Assembly (NCBI RefSeq): GCF_019166065.1
Contig: NZ_JAHTBN010000012.1
Location: 23,335-87,334, forward strand
DNA length: 64,000 bases
Reading direction: 5' to 3'
DNA from: Candidimonas humi
GTDB taxonomy: Bacteria > Pseudomonadota > Gammaproteobacteria > Burkholderiales > Burkholderiaceae_B
Shown: piece by piece, positions 16,517 to 25,239 of the stretch
Layout of the letters: each line of letters opens with the position of its first letter
Numbering within the stretch: the first letter of the stretch is position 1
Notes under the pieces: generated by a model
What the model was told of the DNA's origin: nothing
The model's database searches: none
The model's input: the letters and a program-made list of their open reading frames with translations, nothing else
Program-made: the position numbers and the translations under genes

Positions 16517-17461
16517 ATGAATCTGACGATCCGGCATTTCAAGGCTTTCCTGGCCATTGTGCAAACGCGCGGCTTCACGCGCGCGGCCGAACGCGTGCAC
16601 ATCAGCCAGCCCGGCCTGAGCCTCATGATGCAGGACATGGAAAACCAGCTTTCCTGCCGATTGTTCGAGCGCACCACCCGCTCGGTGCGCCTGACGGCGG
16701 CGGGCCAGCGCCTGGTGCCCGTGGCCCAGCAGGTCGTGGACGAAGTGGAAGCCATTGCTCCCGTCTTGAGCCAGCTTTCCGAAAAGCGCCGGCGCACCTT
16801 GCGGGTGGGCGTGCCGCCCATTTTCTCGGCCACCGTCATGCCCAAGGTATACATGAAGCTGCGGCAGACACAGCCCACTCTGGACCTGCACATCCACGAC
16901 CTGCCCAAGCCCGAGGTGGAGCTCGGGGTCCGCAGCGGCGAGCTCGACTGCGGGCTGGGGGTCTTCCCGCGCCGTATTCCGGAAGTCTCGCGGCGCACGC
17001 TGTTCGAGTTCGATTTCATTTACCTCGAATCGCGCGCCGCGCCCTGGAGAGCAAAGACGCGCGGCAAGACAGCGCGGCAACTGCCCTGGAGCGAGCTGCC
17101 GGATGTCCCCTTCGTCGAAATGCAGCCCGACATGGAACTGCAGGAACAGGTCAATAAATGCCGGGCCGCCCGCGGCATGAAGCGATCGGACGGGATCAGG
17201 ATGAACCGGCTCGAATCCCTGATCGGCATGGCGGCGGCCGGTGTCGGCCCCACCATCATTCCCTCGTTCGTCGCGCCGATAGGCATGGATGCGCAGATAT
17301 CCACCGCGCTGCTTACCGAACCGGTGCTGTCGCTGGGTTTTCAGCTCATCATGAAGCGCGGCCGCGAACAGCCCGCCGTGCTGGAGGCATTCACGCAGGC
17401 GCTGCGCGAAGTCATCGCGGATCACAGGGAACGGATCTACCCCTACGCGGAACAAGGCTGA
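16517..17461 (+). CDS. LysR-type transcriptional regulator
   Basis: A 314-residue LysR protein. The DNA-binding part has FKAFLAIVQTRGFTRAAERV and QPGLSLMMQDMENQLSCRLF (residues about 6-50), followed by the linker helix and an effector domain with TLRVGVPPIFSATVMPKVY. ATG 16517 is chosen; a TTG two codons earlier is in frame. No Shine-Dalgarno is seen. Divergence from the ten-gene catabolic operon makes it the probable activator of that operon. Confidence 0.9.
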   Translation: MNLTIRHFKAFLAIVQTRGFTRAAERVHISQPGLSLMMQDMENQLSCRLFERTTRSVRLTAAGQRLVPVAQQVVDEVEAIAPVLSQLSEKRRRTLRVGVPPIFSATVMPKVYMKLRQTQPTLDLHIHDLPKPEVELGVRSGELDCGLGVFPRRIPEVSRRTLFEFDFIYLESRAAPWRAKTRGKTARQLPWSELPDVPFVEMQPDMELQEQVNKCRAARGMKRSDGIRMNRLESLIGMAAAGVGPTIIPSFVAPIGMDAQISTALLTEPVLSLGFQLIMKRGREQPAVLEAFTQALREVIADHRERIYPYAEQG

Positions 17462-17852
17462 AACGGCGCGAACGCAGGCCTGGGGCGACGCGGGCCGAGG
17501 CGACGCGAGCCCGGTAGGCGCAGCGCCCGAATGGCGCCCGGTATGCCCTCTGCGCCTGGATAGCCTGCCCCCGCCACCTCTTGCCGGCTCGTAGGTGTCG
17601 TAGGTGTCGTAGGTGTCGCAGGTGTCGCAGGTGTCGCAGGTGTCGCAGCATCATGGCCCAATACAAAATATATTTCTTGGCACTTTCTGGACAGGCCATA
17701 TGGCGGCATGATATGCCTGTGATGCCGGGCCCGGCGGCTTGCATACCTATATGCTTTGCCTGTTTGCGCCAGCCGGGCCGGCAACGACCGCAACGCGGGC
17801 TCCGCCAATATCGCGTGGCGCAGCGCAAAGCCCTATCAGAGGAATCCCGAGC
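17462..17852. other. Intergenic stretch with a 9-bp tandem array
   Basis: No gene is supported in this 391-bp gap between the LysR gene and the AhpD-like gene. It holds a six-copy 9-bp tandem repeat (listed separately) and, at 17650-17720, an AT-richer part (ATACAAAATATATTTC) that may carry the promoter of the gene at 17853. Confidence 0.6.
17591..17644. repeat. Six tandem copies of a 9-bp unit
   Basis: Three copies of GTAGGTGTC (17591-17617) are followed by three of GCAGGTGTC (17618-17644) and a broken seventh. The clean split into two variants suggests stepwise slippage or duplication. No long reading frame through it looks real. It lies about 210 bp upstream of the AhpD-like gene. Confidence 0.95.
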
Positions 17853-18332
17853 ATGACTGCACGCTTGAACTATTTCCAACAATCCCCCGAAGTCGCCGCG
17901 AAATACCGGGACTTCAGCAACTCGCTGAAGGACAGATCCATACCTGAAAAGCTGAAGGACCTCGTCTTCCTGCGCGCCTCGCAGATCAATGGCTGTGCGT
18001 TCTGCGTCGACATGCACGTCAAGGAAGCCAAGATCCACGGCGAACGCGAATTGCGGCTGCATCATGTCGCGGTGTGGCGCGAGTCGCCGCTGTTCGACGA
18101 ACGCGAGCGCGCTGCGCTCGAATGGACGGAAATCGTCACCCGGCTGCCGCCCCACGGCATTTCCGACGAAAGCTATGCACAGATGCGCAAGGTGTATTCC
18201 GAGCAGGAAATCACCGACATCACGTTTCTCGTCATCGCCATCAATGGCTGGAACCGGCTTTCAATCGCTTTCAGCGCAGTCCCGGGCTCGGCCGACGCCG
18301 TCTACGGCCTGGACAAGGCCGGCCTGAACTGA
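17853..18332 (+). CDS. AhpD-like carboxymuconolactone decarboxylase-family protein
   Basis: A 159-residue protein with the AhpD core: LVFLRASQINGCAFCVDMH, giving a redox CxxC (Cys48, Cys51) and His55, plus the flanking Glu-rich helix. Proteins with this motif act as alkylhydroperoxidase-like thiol reductants; true gamma-carboxymuconolactone decarboxylases lack the CxxC. The ATG at 17853 is preceded by GAGGAATCCCGAGC. It is monocistronic, 183 bp before the zinc exporter. A role in peroxide defence is likely; partner unknown. Confidence 0.88.
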   Translation: MTARLNYFQQSPEVAAKYRDFSNSLKDRSIPEKLKDLVFLRASQINGCAFCVDMHVKEAKIHGERELRLHHVAVWRESPLFDERERAALEWTEIVTRLPPHGISDESYAQMRKVYSEQEITDITFLVIAINGWNRLSIAFSAVPGSADAVYGLDKAGLN

Positions 18333-18515
18333 ACGGCCCGGGGCCGGCATCGGCCTCTCCTTCCGGACGCGCATGTCCGTTCCTCGGCCGACCGCGGCAA
18401 GCCGGCTCCGGTCGTGGCGGCTCCGGCCTCGGCCGAGGCCGTGCAGCATACAATAAAGGCTCCATCCACAGGCCCCGAAAATGCAGCCCAGCCTGCAGCG
18501 GGCGGAGCCAGACGC

Positions 18516-19592
18516 ATGCACCAGCACAGCCATACCGGCGCAGAACACGAACACCGGCACGAGCACCAGTGCGAAGACGGCCACGTCCACGAGCCCGACA
18601 AGGGGCATGGCCACACCGAAACACCCGAGAGCGGCCACGATCATGCCCACGGCCATGACGGCCATGACGGCCATCATCACCATGGCCCGGGCGGCCACAG
18701 CCATGCCGCGGGCGTAGCCGACGAGCGCCGCGTGATCCTGGCCTTCGGCATCATCGTCGTATTCCTGGTGGTCGAGGTGATCGGCGGCCTGCTGTCCGGA
18801 TCGCTGGCGCTGCTGGCCGACGCCGGCCACATGGCCAGCGACGCGGCCGCGCTGGGCTTCAGTTGGTTCGCCCTGCGCGTGGGCCGGCGCCAGGCCACCG
18901 AACAATTGTCGTACGGCTATCGCCGCATGGAGATCCTGGCCGCCTTCGTCAATGGCCTGGCGCTGTTCCTGATCGCGCTATGGATCGTGGCCGTGGCAAT
19001 CGAACGTTTCCGTCAGCCAGTCGCCGTCATGGGCGGCCCCATGCTGGCAGTGGCATGCGCCGGCCTGGCCGCCAATATCGCGGCATTCATGGTGCTGCAT
19101 GGCGGCAGCCACGACAGCCTCAATATGCGCAGCGCGCTGCTGCATGTGCTGGGCGACATGCTGGGCTCGGCGGCCGCCATCGTCGCAGCGCTGGTCATCA
19201 TGGCCACGGGCTGGGTGCCCATAGACCCGATCCTGTCCATTTTCGTGGCGCTCATCGTGCTGCGCGGCGCCTGGCAGATCATCCGCTCTTCGGGCCACAT
19301 CCTGCTCGAAGGCACGCCGGCTGGCATCAGCATAGCCGCCATCAAGGACGACCTGGAACAGAACGTCGTCCAGATCCGCAACGCACACCACATCCACGTC
19401 TGGTCCATTACCTCCGGCCAGCATCTGCTGACGGTGCACGTGGTGCCCAGCGGCCATGCACAGCCGCGCGAGGTCGTGGCCGCGGTCAAGCAGCGCGTGG
19501 CCGAACGCTACAACATCACGCATGTAACCGTGCAGATCGAAGAAGACGACTGCTGCGACGGCGGCGAAGCCGCGGGACGCTGCTGCGGATAA
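18516..19592 (+). CDS. Cation diffusion facilitator, Zn2+ (CzcD/ZitB-type) exporter
   Basis: A 358-residue CDF transporter. The first 75 residues are a His-rich cytosolic tail with many HxH pairs, followed by six membrane helices. Zinc-site residues are visible in TM2 (LLADAGHMASDAAAL, HxxxD) and TM5 (HVLGDMLGSAAA). The C-terminal cytosolic domain has the usual HIHVWSITSG segment and ends with two CC pairs (DDCC and RCCG), an unusual extra thiol cluster. GGCGGAG lies before ATG 18516, supporting this start over upstream frame extension. It should export Zn2+ (perhaps Cd2+, Co2+) from the cytosol in exchange for protons. Confidence 0.92.
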   Translation: MHQHSHTGAEHEHRHEHQCEDGHVHEPDKGHGHTETPESGHDHAHGHDGHDGHHHHGPGGHSHAAGVADERRVILAFGIIVVFLVVEVIGGLLSGSLALLADAGHMASDAAALGFSWFALRVGRRQATEQLSYGYRRMEILAAFVNGLALFLIALWIVAVAIERFRQPVAVMGGPMLAVACAGLAANIAAFMVLHGGSHDSLNMRSALLHVLGDMLGSAAAIVAALVIMATGWVPIDPILSIFVALIVLRGAWQIIRSSGHILLEGTPAGISIAAIKDDLEQNVVQIRNAHHIHVWSITSGQHLLTVHVVPSGHAQPREVVAAVKQRVAERYNITHVTVQIEEDDCCDGGEAAGRCCG

Positions 19593-19865
19593 CAAGAATG
19601 CGGGCGCGGCCGGCGCAGCACCCGGCGGCCCGGAAAAACGCACATCAAAGGGGCCGGCCGGCATGCCCTCACGGCTGCTGCAGCCACAGGCCCGCCGGCA
19701 TCGGCCCGCCCCCGGCAAAAGGACTCTGCGCAGAACTCGGCACCGGACACAGATCGTTTCAAGAAACTATTTCCAAGCTGTGTCAGAGCAGCGATTTTTC
19801 CGCGCCGCCGGGTTCAAATAGTGCAGAGGCCGGTTGCGGCCTCGCGCAACATCAAGGAGAAACGC

Positions 19866-20171
19866 ATGAGGCTAATCAACCTTGAACGGCTGGCAGCCGC
19901 TGCAGGCGCCTCGCTGGCAGTATCGACCTGTTTCGCCCAGGCCATCATCATTGCGCCGACGGCTCCGCCGCCGCCGCGCGTCGAGGTCGTGCCTGCGCCC
20001 CGGCCTGGCTATATATGGGATCAAGGCCGCTGGCGCTGGGCGCACGGACGCTATGTCTGGGTGCCGGGACACTGGCAGGGAGTCCGCCCCGGCCACCGCT
20101 GGATCCCGGGCCATTGGGTCCAGGGCCGTCGCGGCTGGCGCTGGATGGAAGGCCACTGGAGCCGGCGCTGA
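19866..20171 (+). CDS. Small secreted YXWGXW-type repeat protein
   Basis: A 101-residue protein with a signal peptide cut near CFAQA (about residue 25), a proline-rich stretch APTAPPPPRVEVVPAPRPGY, then repeats of the type Y/RxW...WVPGHW, WIPGHW, WMEGHW. The periodic Trp/His pattern matches the YXWGXW repeat family seen in betaproteobacteria, of unknown function. AAGGAGAAACGC precedes the ATG. A shorter paralogue follows at 20255, so the pair is probably one transcript. Confidence 0.85.
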   Translation: MRLINLERLAAAAGASLAVSTCFAQAIIIAPTAPPPPRVEVVPAPRPGYIWDQGRWRWAHGRYVWVPGHWQGVRPGHRWIPGHWVQGRRGWRWMEGHWSRR

Positions 20172-20254
20172 AGGCCGGGTGCTGCGCCGCTGCCCCGCAC
20201 CCAGGCGCGCGGCGGCTCGCCGCCGCGGCCTCCCCAAGCACAAGGAGAATTACA

Positions 20255-20476
20255 ATGAAGATAAGATCGACACTGAGCGCCGTGCTGCTTGCCGGCGCCT
20301 GTTCCACGCTGCTGTCGGCCTGCGTGGTCGAGCCCGCCCGGCCGCCGCGGCCGGCGCCCCGGGTGGAAGTGATGCCGCGCGCCCCCGCACCCGGCTACCA
20401 TTGGGTCAAGGGCCACTACCGCTGGTATGGCAACCAGTGGGCGTGGGTGCCCGGGCATTGGGTCCGCAACTATTAA
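20255..20476 (+). CDS. Small YXWGXW-type lipoprotein
   Basis: A 73-residue protein with a lipoprotein signal: the lipobox is LLSAC, with the lipidated Cys near residue 23. The mature part has a proline-rich linker and one repeat, GYHWVKGHYRWYGNQWAWVP then GHW, closely like its upstream neighbour. AAGGAGAATTACA precedes the ATG. It would sit on the inner face of the outer membrane or the periplasmic face of the inner membrane. Function unknown. Confidence 0.85.
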   Translation: MKIRSTLSAVLLAGACSTLLSACVVEPARPPRPAPRVEVMPRAPAPGYHWVKGHYRWYGNQWAWVPGHWVRNY

Positions 20477-20503
20477 CCTGCGGGCCGGCCGCGGCGGCGC
20501 CGG

Positions 20504-21904
20504 TCAATGGCTGATGTGCTCCAGCGCCCGGCCGCGGGTGCTCGGCCCCAGCAGGATCATCACGATGCCTACCAGCATCGAAATGCCGACGAAGGTCGCC
20601 ACGCCCTGCACGCCGTAGCCATGCAGCAATATGCCGACCGCCAGGCCGGCGAAGGCCGCGGCCAGCCGGCTCCACGAATAGACGAAACCCACTGCGCGGG
20701 CGCGTACCCGCGTGGGGTACAGCTCGGCCTGATAATTGTGATAGGCGTACGACATGACATTGGCCGCCAGCGTGAACAACACGCCCAGCAGGATCAGCAG
20801 CCACGGCGCCGACGAGCGCGCGAACAACGCTATCACGATGGCCATGATCAACAGCCCCCCGATGATCTGCGTCTTGCGCTCGATGCGATCGGCGAACAGG
20901 GTTCCCAGCAAGGGGCCGAACGGATTGGCGATGGCGATGATGAAGGCGTATTCCAGGCTGTGCGTGACATGGATGCCGCGGCTGATCAATAGCGTCGGCA
21001 CCCAGGCCGCGAAGCCATAGAAGCCGATGACCTGGGCCATGTTGAAAATGGACAGCAGCACCGTGCGCCCCAGATAGGGTGCGCGAAAGATTTCCGCAAG
21101 CGCGCCCTCTCCTTCTTTCTCGGGCCGCAGGGCCTGCGGCTGCGGCAGTGCCGTAAGGCCCTTCTCGGCCATGACTTTGCGCTCGATCTCGCTGACGATG
21201 CGGTCGGCTTGCGCGCCGCGCCCGTTGCGCGCCAGCCAGCGCGGGCTTTCGGGGATATGCCGGCGCAAGATCCAGACGATGATGGCGCCGACGGAACCGA
21301 TCAGGATCAGCACCCGCCAGTACTCCAGGCCGAAGGGCCTGGTGCCTTTCATCACGAAAGCGAGAAAGGCGATGACGGGTACGACCGCGAATGTAATGAA
21401 CTGATTGACGGCGTAGGCGCGGCCGCGCTCGGCGCTGGGAATCAGTTCCGAAATATAAGTATCGATGGTGACCAGTTCCACGCCTATGCCGATGCCGGCG
21501 ATGATGCGCCAGACGTTCAGCGCGAAGCCCGAAGTCTGGAATGCCATGATGGCGGTGCAGATCATGTACCAGATCAGCGACCAGGTGAAGATCTGGCGCC
21601 GGCCGAAACGATCGGCCACATAGCCGAATATGAGCGTGCCCAGCCACAGCCCCGCAAACGTGGCGAATACGAAAGTGCCGAAACCGGCCACCGCGAGAGG
21701 CTCCAGGGACGCGAAGGCCCCGAGCGACTCGGGCTTGAACAGCCCCGACTGCACCATGCCGGGGGCCACGTAGCCGGTGAAGAACAAATCATAGAACTCG
21801 AACACGCCGCCCAGCGATATCAGTATCACCATGGTCCAGACCGTGCGCGACGGCGGCAGCCGGTCGAGTCTGGCCGCAATTTCCGCGGATTGTGGAACGT
21901 TCAT
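20504..21904 (-). CDS. Major facilitator superfamily permease
   Basis: A 466-residue MFS transporter with twelve predicted helices. The loop 2-3 motif GYVADRFGRRQIF and the loop 6-7 segment RRHIPESPRWLARNGRG are typical of the sugar-porter/metabolite:H+ symporter branches. FEFYDLFFTGY in TM1 resembles permeases for organic acids. AGGAG precedes ATG 21904. It is monocistronic and convergent with the small lipoprotein gene (27 bp apart). The substrate is not clear. Confidence 0.85.
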   Translation of the reverse strand: MNVPQSAEIAARLDRLPPSRTVWTMVILISLGGVFEFYDLFFTGYVAPGMVQSGLFKPESLGAFASLEPLAVAGFGTFVFATFAGLWLGTLIFGYVADRFGRRQIFTWSLIWYMICTAIMAFQTSGFALNVWRIIAGIGIGVELVTIDTYISELIPSAERGRAYAVNQFITFAVVPVIAFLAFVMKGTRPFGLEYWRVLILIGSVGAIIVWILRRHIPESPRWLARNGRGAQADRIVSEIERKVMAEKGLTALPQPQALRPEKEGEGALAEIFRAPYLGRTVLLSIFNMAQVIGFYGFAAWVPTLLISRGIHVTHSLEYAFIIAIANPFGPLLGTLFADRIERKTQIIGGLLIMAIVIALFARSSAPWLLILLGVLFTLAANVMSYAYHNYQAELYPTRVRARAVGFVYSWSRLAAAFAGLAVGILLHGYGVQGVATFVGISMLVGIVMILLGPSTRGRALEHISH

Positions 21905-21974
21905 GAATATCTCCTGCGCCTTCCGAATGATGAAGTCCGCCGGCGCTCACAACGCCGGCGCGAGGCAGGGACAT

Positions 21975-21990
21975 ATCTACCCGGGTAGAT
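21975..21990. promoter_or_regulatory. 16-bp perfect palindrome upstream of the MFS permease
   Basis: ATCTACCCGGGTAGAT is fully self-complementary and lies 70 bp upstream of the MFS start codon, where a repressor or activator site would be expected. The binding protein is unknown; no regulator gene is adjacent. Confidence 0.5.
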
Positions 21991-22412
21991 ACGTCCGGCA
22001 TGCCTGGGCGCCCGGCCCCAGCGGGCAAGACCGCCCGCAGCATGGTATAGCCGTCGCAGGACCTGCGTGGTGATGATTCGAGATGACTGGCCTCGCGGGC
22101 CGCGCGAGCCGCGTTGCGCGGGCATCGCTGTGTGTCATCGAACATGCGCCGCAATAGGCGGGCGCTCCTGCATCGGTGCGTTTAGCATAAGGCTAGTGCG
22201 GCCCATTTTCCAGCAGAATCCGCTGCTGCCGTCGCGCGCCGCGCACTTTGCCTCATGCCGCAGCTTGCGGGATGATGAAATTAAGCAATCTGTCAGTAAA
22301 TGCGCGGCCTGCCGGCGTGCTCGCCCATGCAGGCATGCGACTGCCGTGGCCGGCCGCGGACCGCCATCGGACATCGAACCGGGCGCGCCGCCGCCCGAAG
22401 CGCCGGCGCCAC

Positions 22413-22439
22413 AAAAAAAGAAGCCCCTGGTAAAGGGGC
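22413..22439 (-). terminator. Intrinsic terminator of the porin gene
   Basis: Read on the minus strand, GCCCCT-TTACC-AGGGGC forms a GC-rich stem followed by TTC and seven T. It begins about 72 bp after the porin stop codon. Confidence 0.8.
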
Positions 22440-22511
22440 CAGATAGCGCTCTGCTCGCTTGCGCCGTGCAACAGGAACTCCCGGCCGCGCTGCGGCCGGG
22501 CTTATTCGTGG

Positions 22512-23612
22512 TCAGAATTGATGGCGGATGCCGACGCCGGCCGTGGCGGCCTTCATGCTGCCTTCGGGCTGGAACAGCACATGGTGTGCATACGAGGCCA
22601 TGGCGTACAGGTCGGTACGCTTGGACAGCGAATAGTCGTAGCCCAGGCTGTAGACATGCTGCGTGTAGGAATCGTCGTTGGGATCGGCCATGGTCCACGA
22701 CGCCATCAGCTTGCCATTCGACGTAACCGGAACGCTCGCGCCCACGGTGTACGAGTTCACGCGCAGGCCGCTGCGCGCCCACATATTGCTGGGCACGCTG
22801 TCGCCGATGTTCGGGCCGGAGAACCAGCCGTTGCGCGTCTGCCCATAAGCAGCGTACAGCTTGACCACGTCGAAGTCATAGCTCAGCGCCAGATCCAGGG
22901 AACGGACGTTGATGCCATGCTCGCCGATGACCGGGCCGTTATCGGCAGTCTTGAACTGGTCGTAGACCAGGGCGGCGCCCAGCGGACCATTGTCATAGCG
23001 CACGCCGGCGGTAAGCGCGCGGGTGTTGGGTTCCCCGTCGCCGCTATGGCGGAACTCTTGCGAGCCGGATGCGTTGAAGGAATAGCCTATGCCCGCCTGG
23101 AAGCCCGAGAAATTCGGCGTCTGGTACATGACCATATTGTCATAACGCAACTCGTTGGCCGAACTGAAGGCGGTGCCAACCGAAGCCTGGCCGTAGTTAT
23201 ATCCGAAGGGGCTGGCCACGTTGGCGAAATACTTCGAAGCGATGTTGGTCTGGCGGCCCAGATCGATGCGCCCCCAGGAATCGGAGCGCAGACCCACGGT
23301 CGCCTGCCGGCCGAAGAGCCGGTCGTCCTGCTGCGAGTAGCCGGTGCGCGCATCGAAACCGCTTTCGAGCTGGAACGTCGCCTGCAGGCCGTCGCCGAGA
23401 TCCTCGGTTCCCTTCAAGCCCCACAAGCTGCCGCTCGCCAGCCCGTTGCTGAGGCCAAACCGGGAACGCTTGCCGCTGCCGCCGCGAACCTGCGTATAGC
23501 TTATGCCCTCATCGACCACGCCGTAGAGCGTTACCGAAGTTTCGGCGTAAGCCATTGCCGACATAGCAAATGCGCCACCGGCCAGAGCCAGCTTCAGCCA
23601 TTTTTGTTCCAT
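22512..23612 (-). CDS. Gram-negative general porin
   Basis: A 366-residue outer-membrane porin. The signal peptide ends at AMAYA-ETSVTLYG (about residue 23). The mature protein has the betaproteobacterial porin pattern TLYGVVDEGISY, SRFGLSNGLASGSLWGLKG, the FQLESGFDARTGY strand and ends with aromatic GIRHQF, the C-terminal Phe needed by the BAM complex. AAGGGGATATCA precedes ATG 23612. It forms a trimeric 16-strand channel for small hydrophilic solutes. It is monocistronic with its own terminator and a long AT-rich upstream region. Confidence 0.93.
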   Translation of the reverse strand: MEQKWLKLALAGGAFAMSAMAYAETSVTLYGVVDEGISYTQVRGGSGKRSRFGLSNGLASGSLWGLKGTEDLGDGLQATFQLESGFDARTGYSQQDDRLFGRQATVGLRSDSWGRIDLGRQTNIASKYFANVASPFGYNYGQASVGTAFSSANELRYDNMVMYQTPNFSGFQAGIGYSFNASGSQEFRHSGDGEPNTRALTAGVRYDNGPLGAALVYDQFKTADNGPVIGEHGINVRSLDLALSYDFDVVKLYAAYGQTRNGWFSGPNIGDSVPSNMWARSGLRVNSYTVGASVPVTSNGKLMASWTMADPNDDSYTQHVYSLGYDYSLSKRTDLYAMASYAHHVLFQPEGSMKAATAGVGIRHQF

Positions 23613-23979
23613 TGATATCCCCTTAGCGCCCATCGGATCCGCGGTTCCCGCCATCGGGTAGCCTGCGTCAGCCGACTCTACAATTAATACACATAAAGTT
23701 TATAAAGAGGCGGCGTCTGCGTATGTAAATAAATATACGGTGATGTATATAGATATTGGGGAAGCATCAAGCGGAGGGCTGCAGACAAGGCCGGAAAACC
23801 TTGCCAGGCGCAGCGCTGCGCCATGCCACGTCCCTGCCCTAGGCACCGGCTCGTTCGGGCGCGAGACCGCCTCTACAAGCCGCGAGGCATAGGCATCAGG
23901 CGAACGCGCACCGCAGCGCGCTCATGCCATTGTTACAGGCAACATGGTGGGACACTGCATTACCATTGGACACATCGGC
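23613..23979. other. Porin upstream region with an AT-rich island
   Basis: No gene is seen here. The segment 23682-23762 is strikingly AT-rich for this genome and contains several TATA-like hexamers on the minus strand (for example TTATAA after TTTACA at roughly promoter spacing). It is the likely porin promoter and regulatory region. The part 23765-23979 shows nothing recognisable. Confidence 0.55.
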
Positions 23980-24930
23980 TCAGCGGCTGGCCGCATCCAG
24001 CAAGGCCTGCTGTGCGGGGCCGAGTTCAAGGCTCACGGATCGCACCAGGCTTTCGAGCTGGCGTTGCGTAGTGGCGCTGGCAATCGGCGCAGTCACGCCG
24101 GGGCGCGCCATCACCCAGGCAAGCGCCACTTCGGCCATGCTGGCATCCAGGCTCTGGGCCGCCTGCTCGAGCGCTTCGAGGATACGTGCGCCGCGCGCGT
24201 CCAGGTACTTGGCCACGCGGGTTCCGCGCACGCTCTTGCTCAAATCGGCCTTGGACCGGTACTTGCCCGACAGAAAGCCCGAGGCCAGCGAATAGTAGGT
24301 GATGACGCCTATGTCTTCACGTATCGCGAGTTCGCTCAGCGCGCCGTCGAAAGCGGCCCTGTCATACAGGTTGTACTCGGGCTGCAGCACGTCGTAGCGT
24401 GGCAGGCCTTTGCTGCGCGCCACTTCCAGCGACTCGGCCAATTGCTCCGCGTTCAGGTTGGACGCTCCGATCGCGCGGACCTTGCCCTGCTCTTTCAGTT
24501 TTTGATACGCGCCCAGCGTTTCTTCGTACGGCGTCGCCGGGTCGAACCAGTGCGACAAATATAGATCGATGTGATCGGTCTGCAAGCGGCGCAGCGAATC
24601 TTCCACCGCCTGCATGATCCATCTTTCGGACAGGCCTTTCTTTTCCTTGCTGAACTCGGAACCGACCTTGGTGATGAGCGTGATCTTGTCGCGATTGGCC
24701 GGCCGCGCGGCCAGCCACTTGCCTATGATGGTTTCGGATTCCCCGCCTTTGTTGCCCGGCGCCCAGGCCGAGTAGATGTCGGCGGTGTCGATCGCATCGA
24801 GCCCAGCGTCCACCCAGGCATCGAGCAGGCCGAAGGAAGTCTTTTCATCCGCCGTCCAGCCGAACACATTACCGCCGAATACCAAGGGCGCGATTTCAAG
24901 ACCGGTTCTGCCCAACATGCGTTTTTGCAT
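23980..24930 (-). CDS. Aldo/keto reductase
   Basis: A 316-residue (beta/alpha)8 oxidoreductase. It begins MQKRMLGRTGLEIAPLVFGG and shows the catalytic tetrad region DAIDTADIYSAW (Asp, Tyr), ITKVG (Lys) and DLYLSHW (His), plus the C-terminal NADPH site with IASATTQRQLESL. It most resembles the Tas/YajO-type bacterial AKR group, which reduces varied aldehydes and ketones with NADPH. It is monocistronic. Substrate unknown. Confidence 0.9.
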   Translation of the reverse strand: MQKRMLGRTGLEIAPLVFGGNVFGWTADEKTSFGLLDAWVDAGLDAIDTADIYSAWAPGNKGGESETIIGKWLAARPANRDKITLITKVGSEFSKEKKGLSERWIMQAVEDSLRRLQTDHIDLYLSHWFDPATPYEETLGAYQKLKEQGKVRAIGASNLNAEQLAESLEVARSKGLPRYDVLQPEYNLYDRAAFDGALSELAIREDIGVITYYSLASGFLSGKYRSKADLSKSVRGTRVAKYLDARGARILEALEQAAQSLDASMAEVALAWVMARPGVTAPIASATTQRQLESLVRSVSLELGPAQQALLDAASR

Positions 24931-25239
24931 CGATGCACCTCTGCTTTGCTACTGACAGGAATCCGGCGGCCGCCGGCCCGCAAAAGCAGCGCCGGCCAGA
25001 AGTATCCAAGCCGGCCGGCGCTGTTCTTTACATTTCTTTTATACCACCATGGCGACGACGGCCGCGGAGAGATAAACTTTGTAACTACGAATGCCGCTGC
25101 GCCATTGGTTTGAAATATTTTTGATGCTCAAATAGAGCCAAGGCAGGAACCGACCCGCCTTCCGCATGACGGATCTTCGGGCATCGTGACAACCCGCGGC
25201 GTCGCGGATCGTAGCACCACAAACAGCAGGAGCCTTTAC
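24931..25239. other. Divergent gap with an 11-bp stem-loop
   Basis: The 309-bp gap between the divergent aldo/keto reductase and RcnB-like genes holds no gene. An inverted repeat with 11-bp perfect arms (24987-24997 and 25013-25023, loop 15 bases) lies about 60 bp upstream of the reductase start. On the minus strand it is followed by CTTTTGC, a weak U-tract, so it could be a leader hairpin. AT-richer sequence at 25024-25100 may hold promoters. Confidence 0.5.

Larger units (their letters stand above)
21905..22511. other. Intergenic region upstream of the MFS gene
   Basis: No gene is supported in this 607-bp gap. It contains a 16-bp perfect palindrome close to the MFS start and, at its right side, the porin terminator; both are listed separately. 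The rest (22000-22400) shows no coding pattern I trust. Confidence 0.6.

Noticed and set aside
17591..17644. CRISPR array
   Set aside because: The unit is 9 bp with no spacers and no cas genes are present.
17412..18155. A minus-strand frame with RHL tripeptide repeats
   Set aside because: The repeats are only the translation of the 9-bp tandem array, and the frame is antisense to the AhpD-like gene.
22067..22726. Plus-strand open frame overlapping the porin 3' end
   Set aside because: It crosses the porin terminator, overlaps the porin gene in antisense and has no protein-like pattern.
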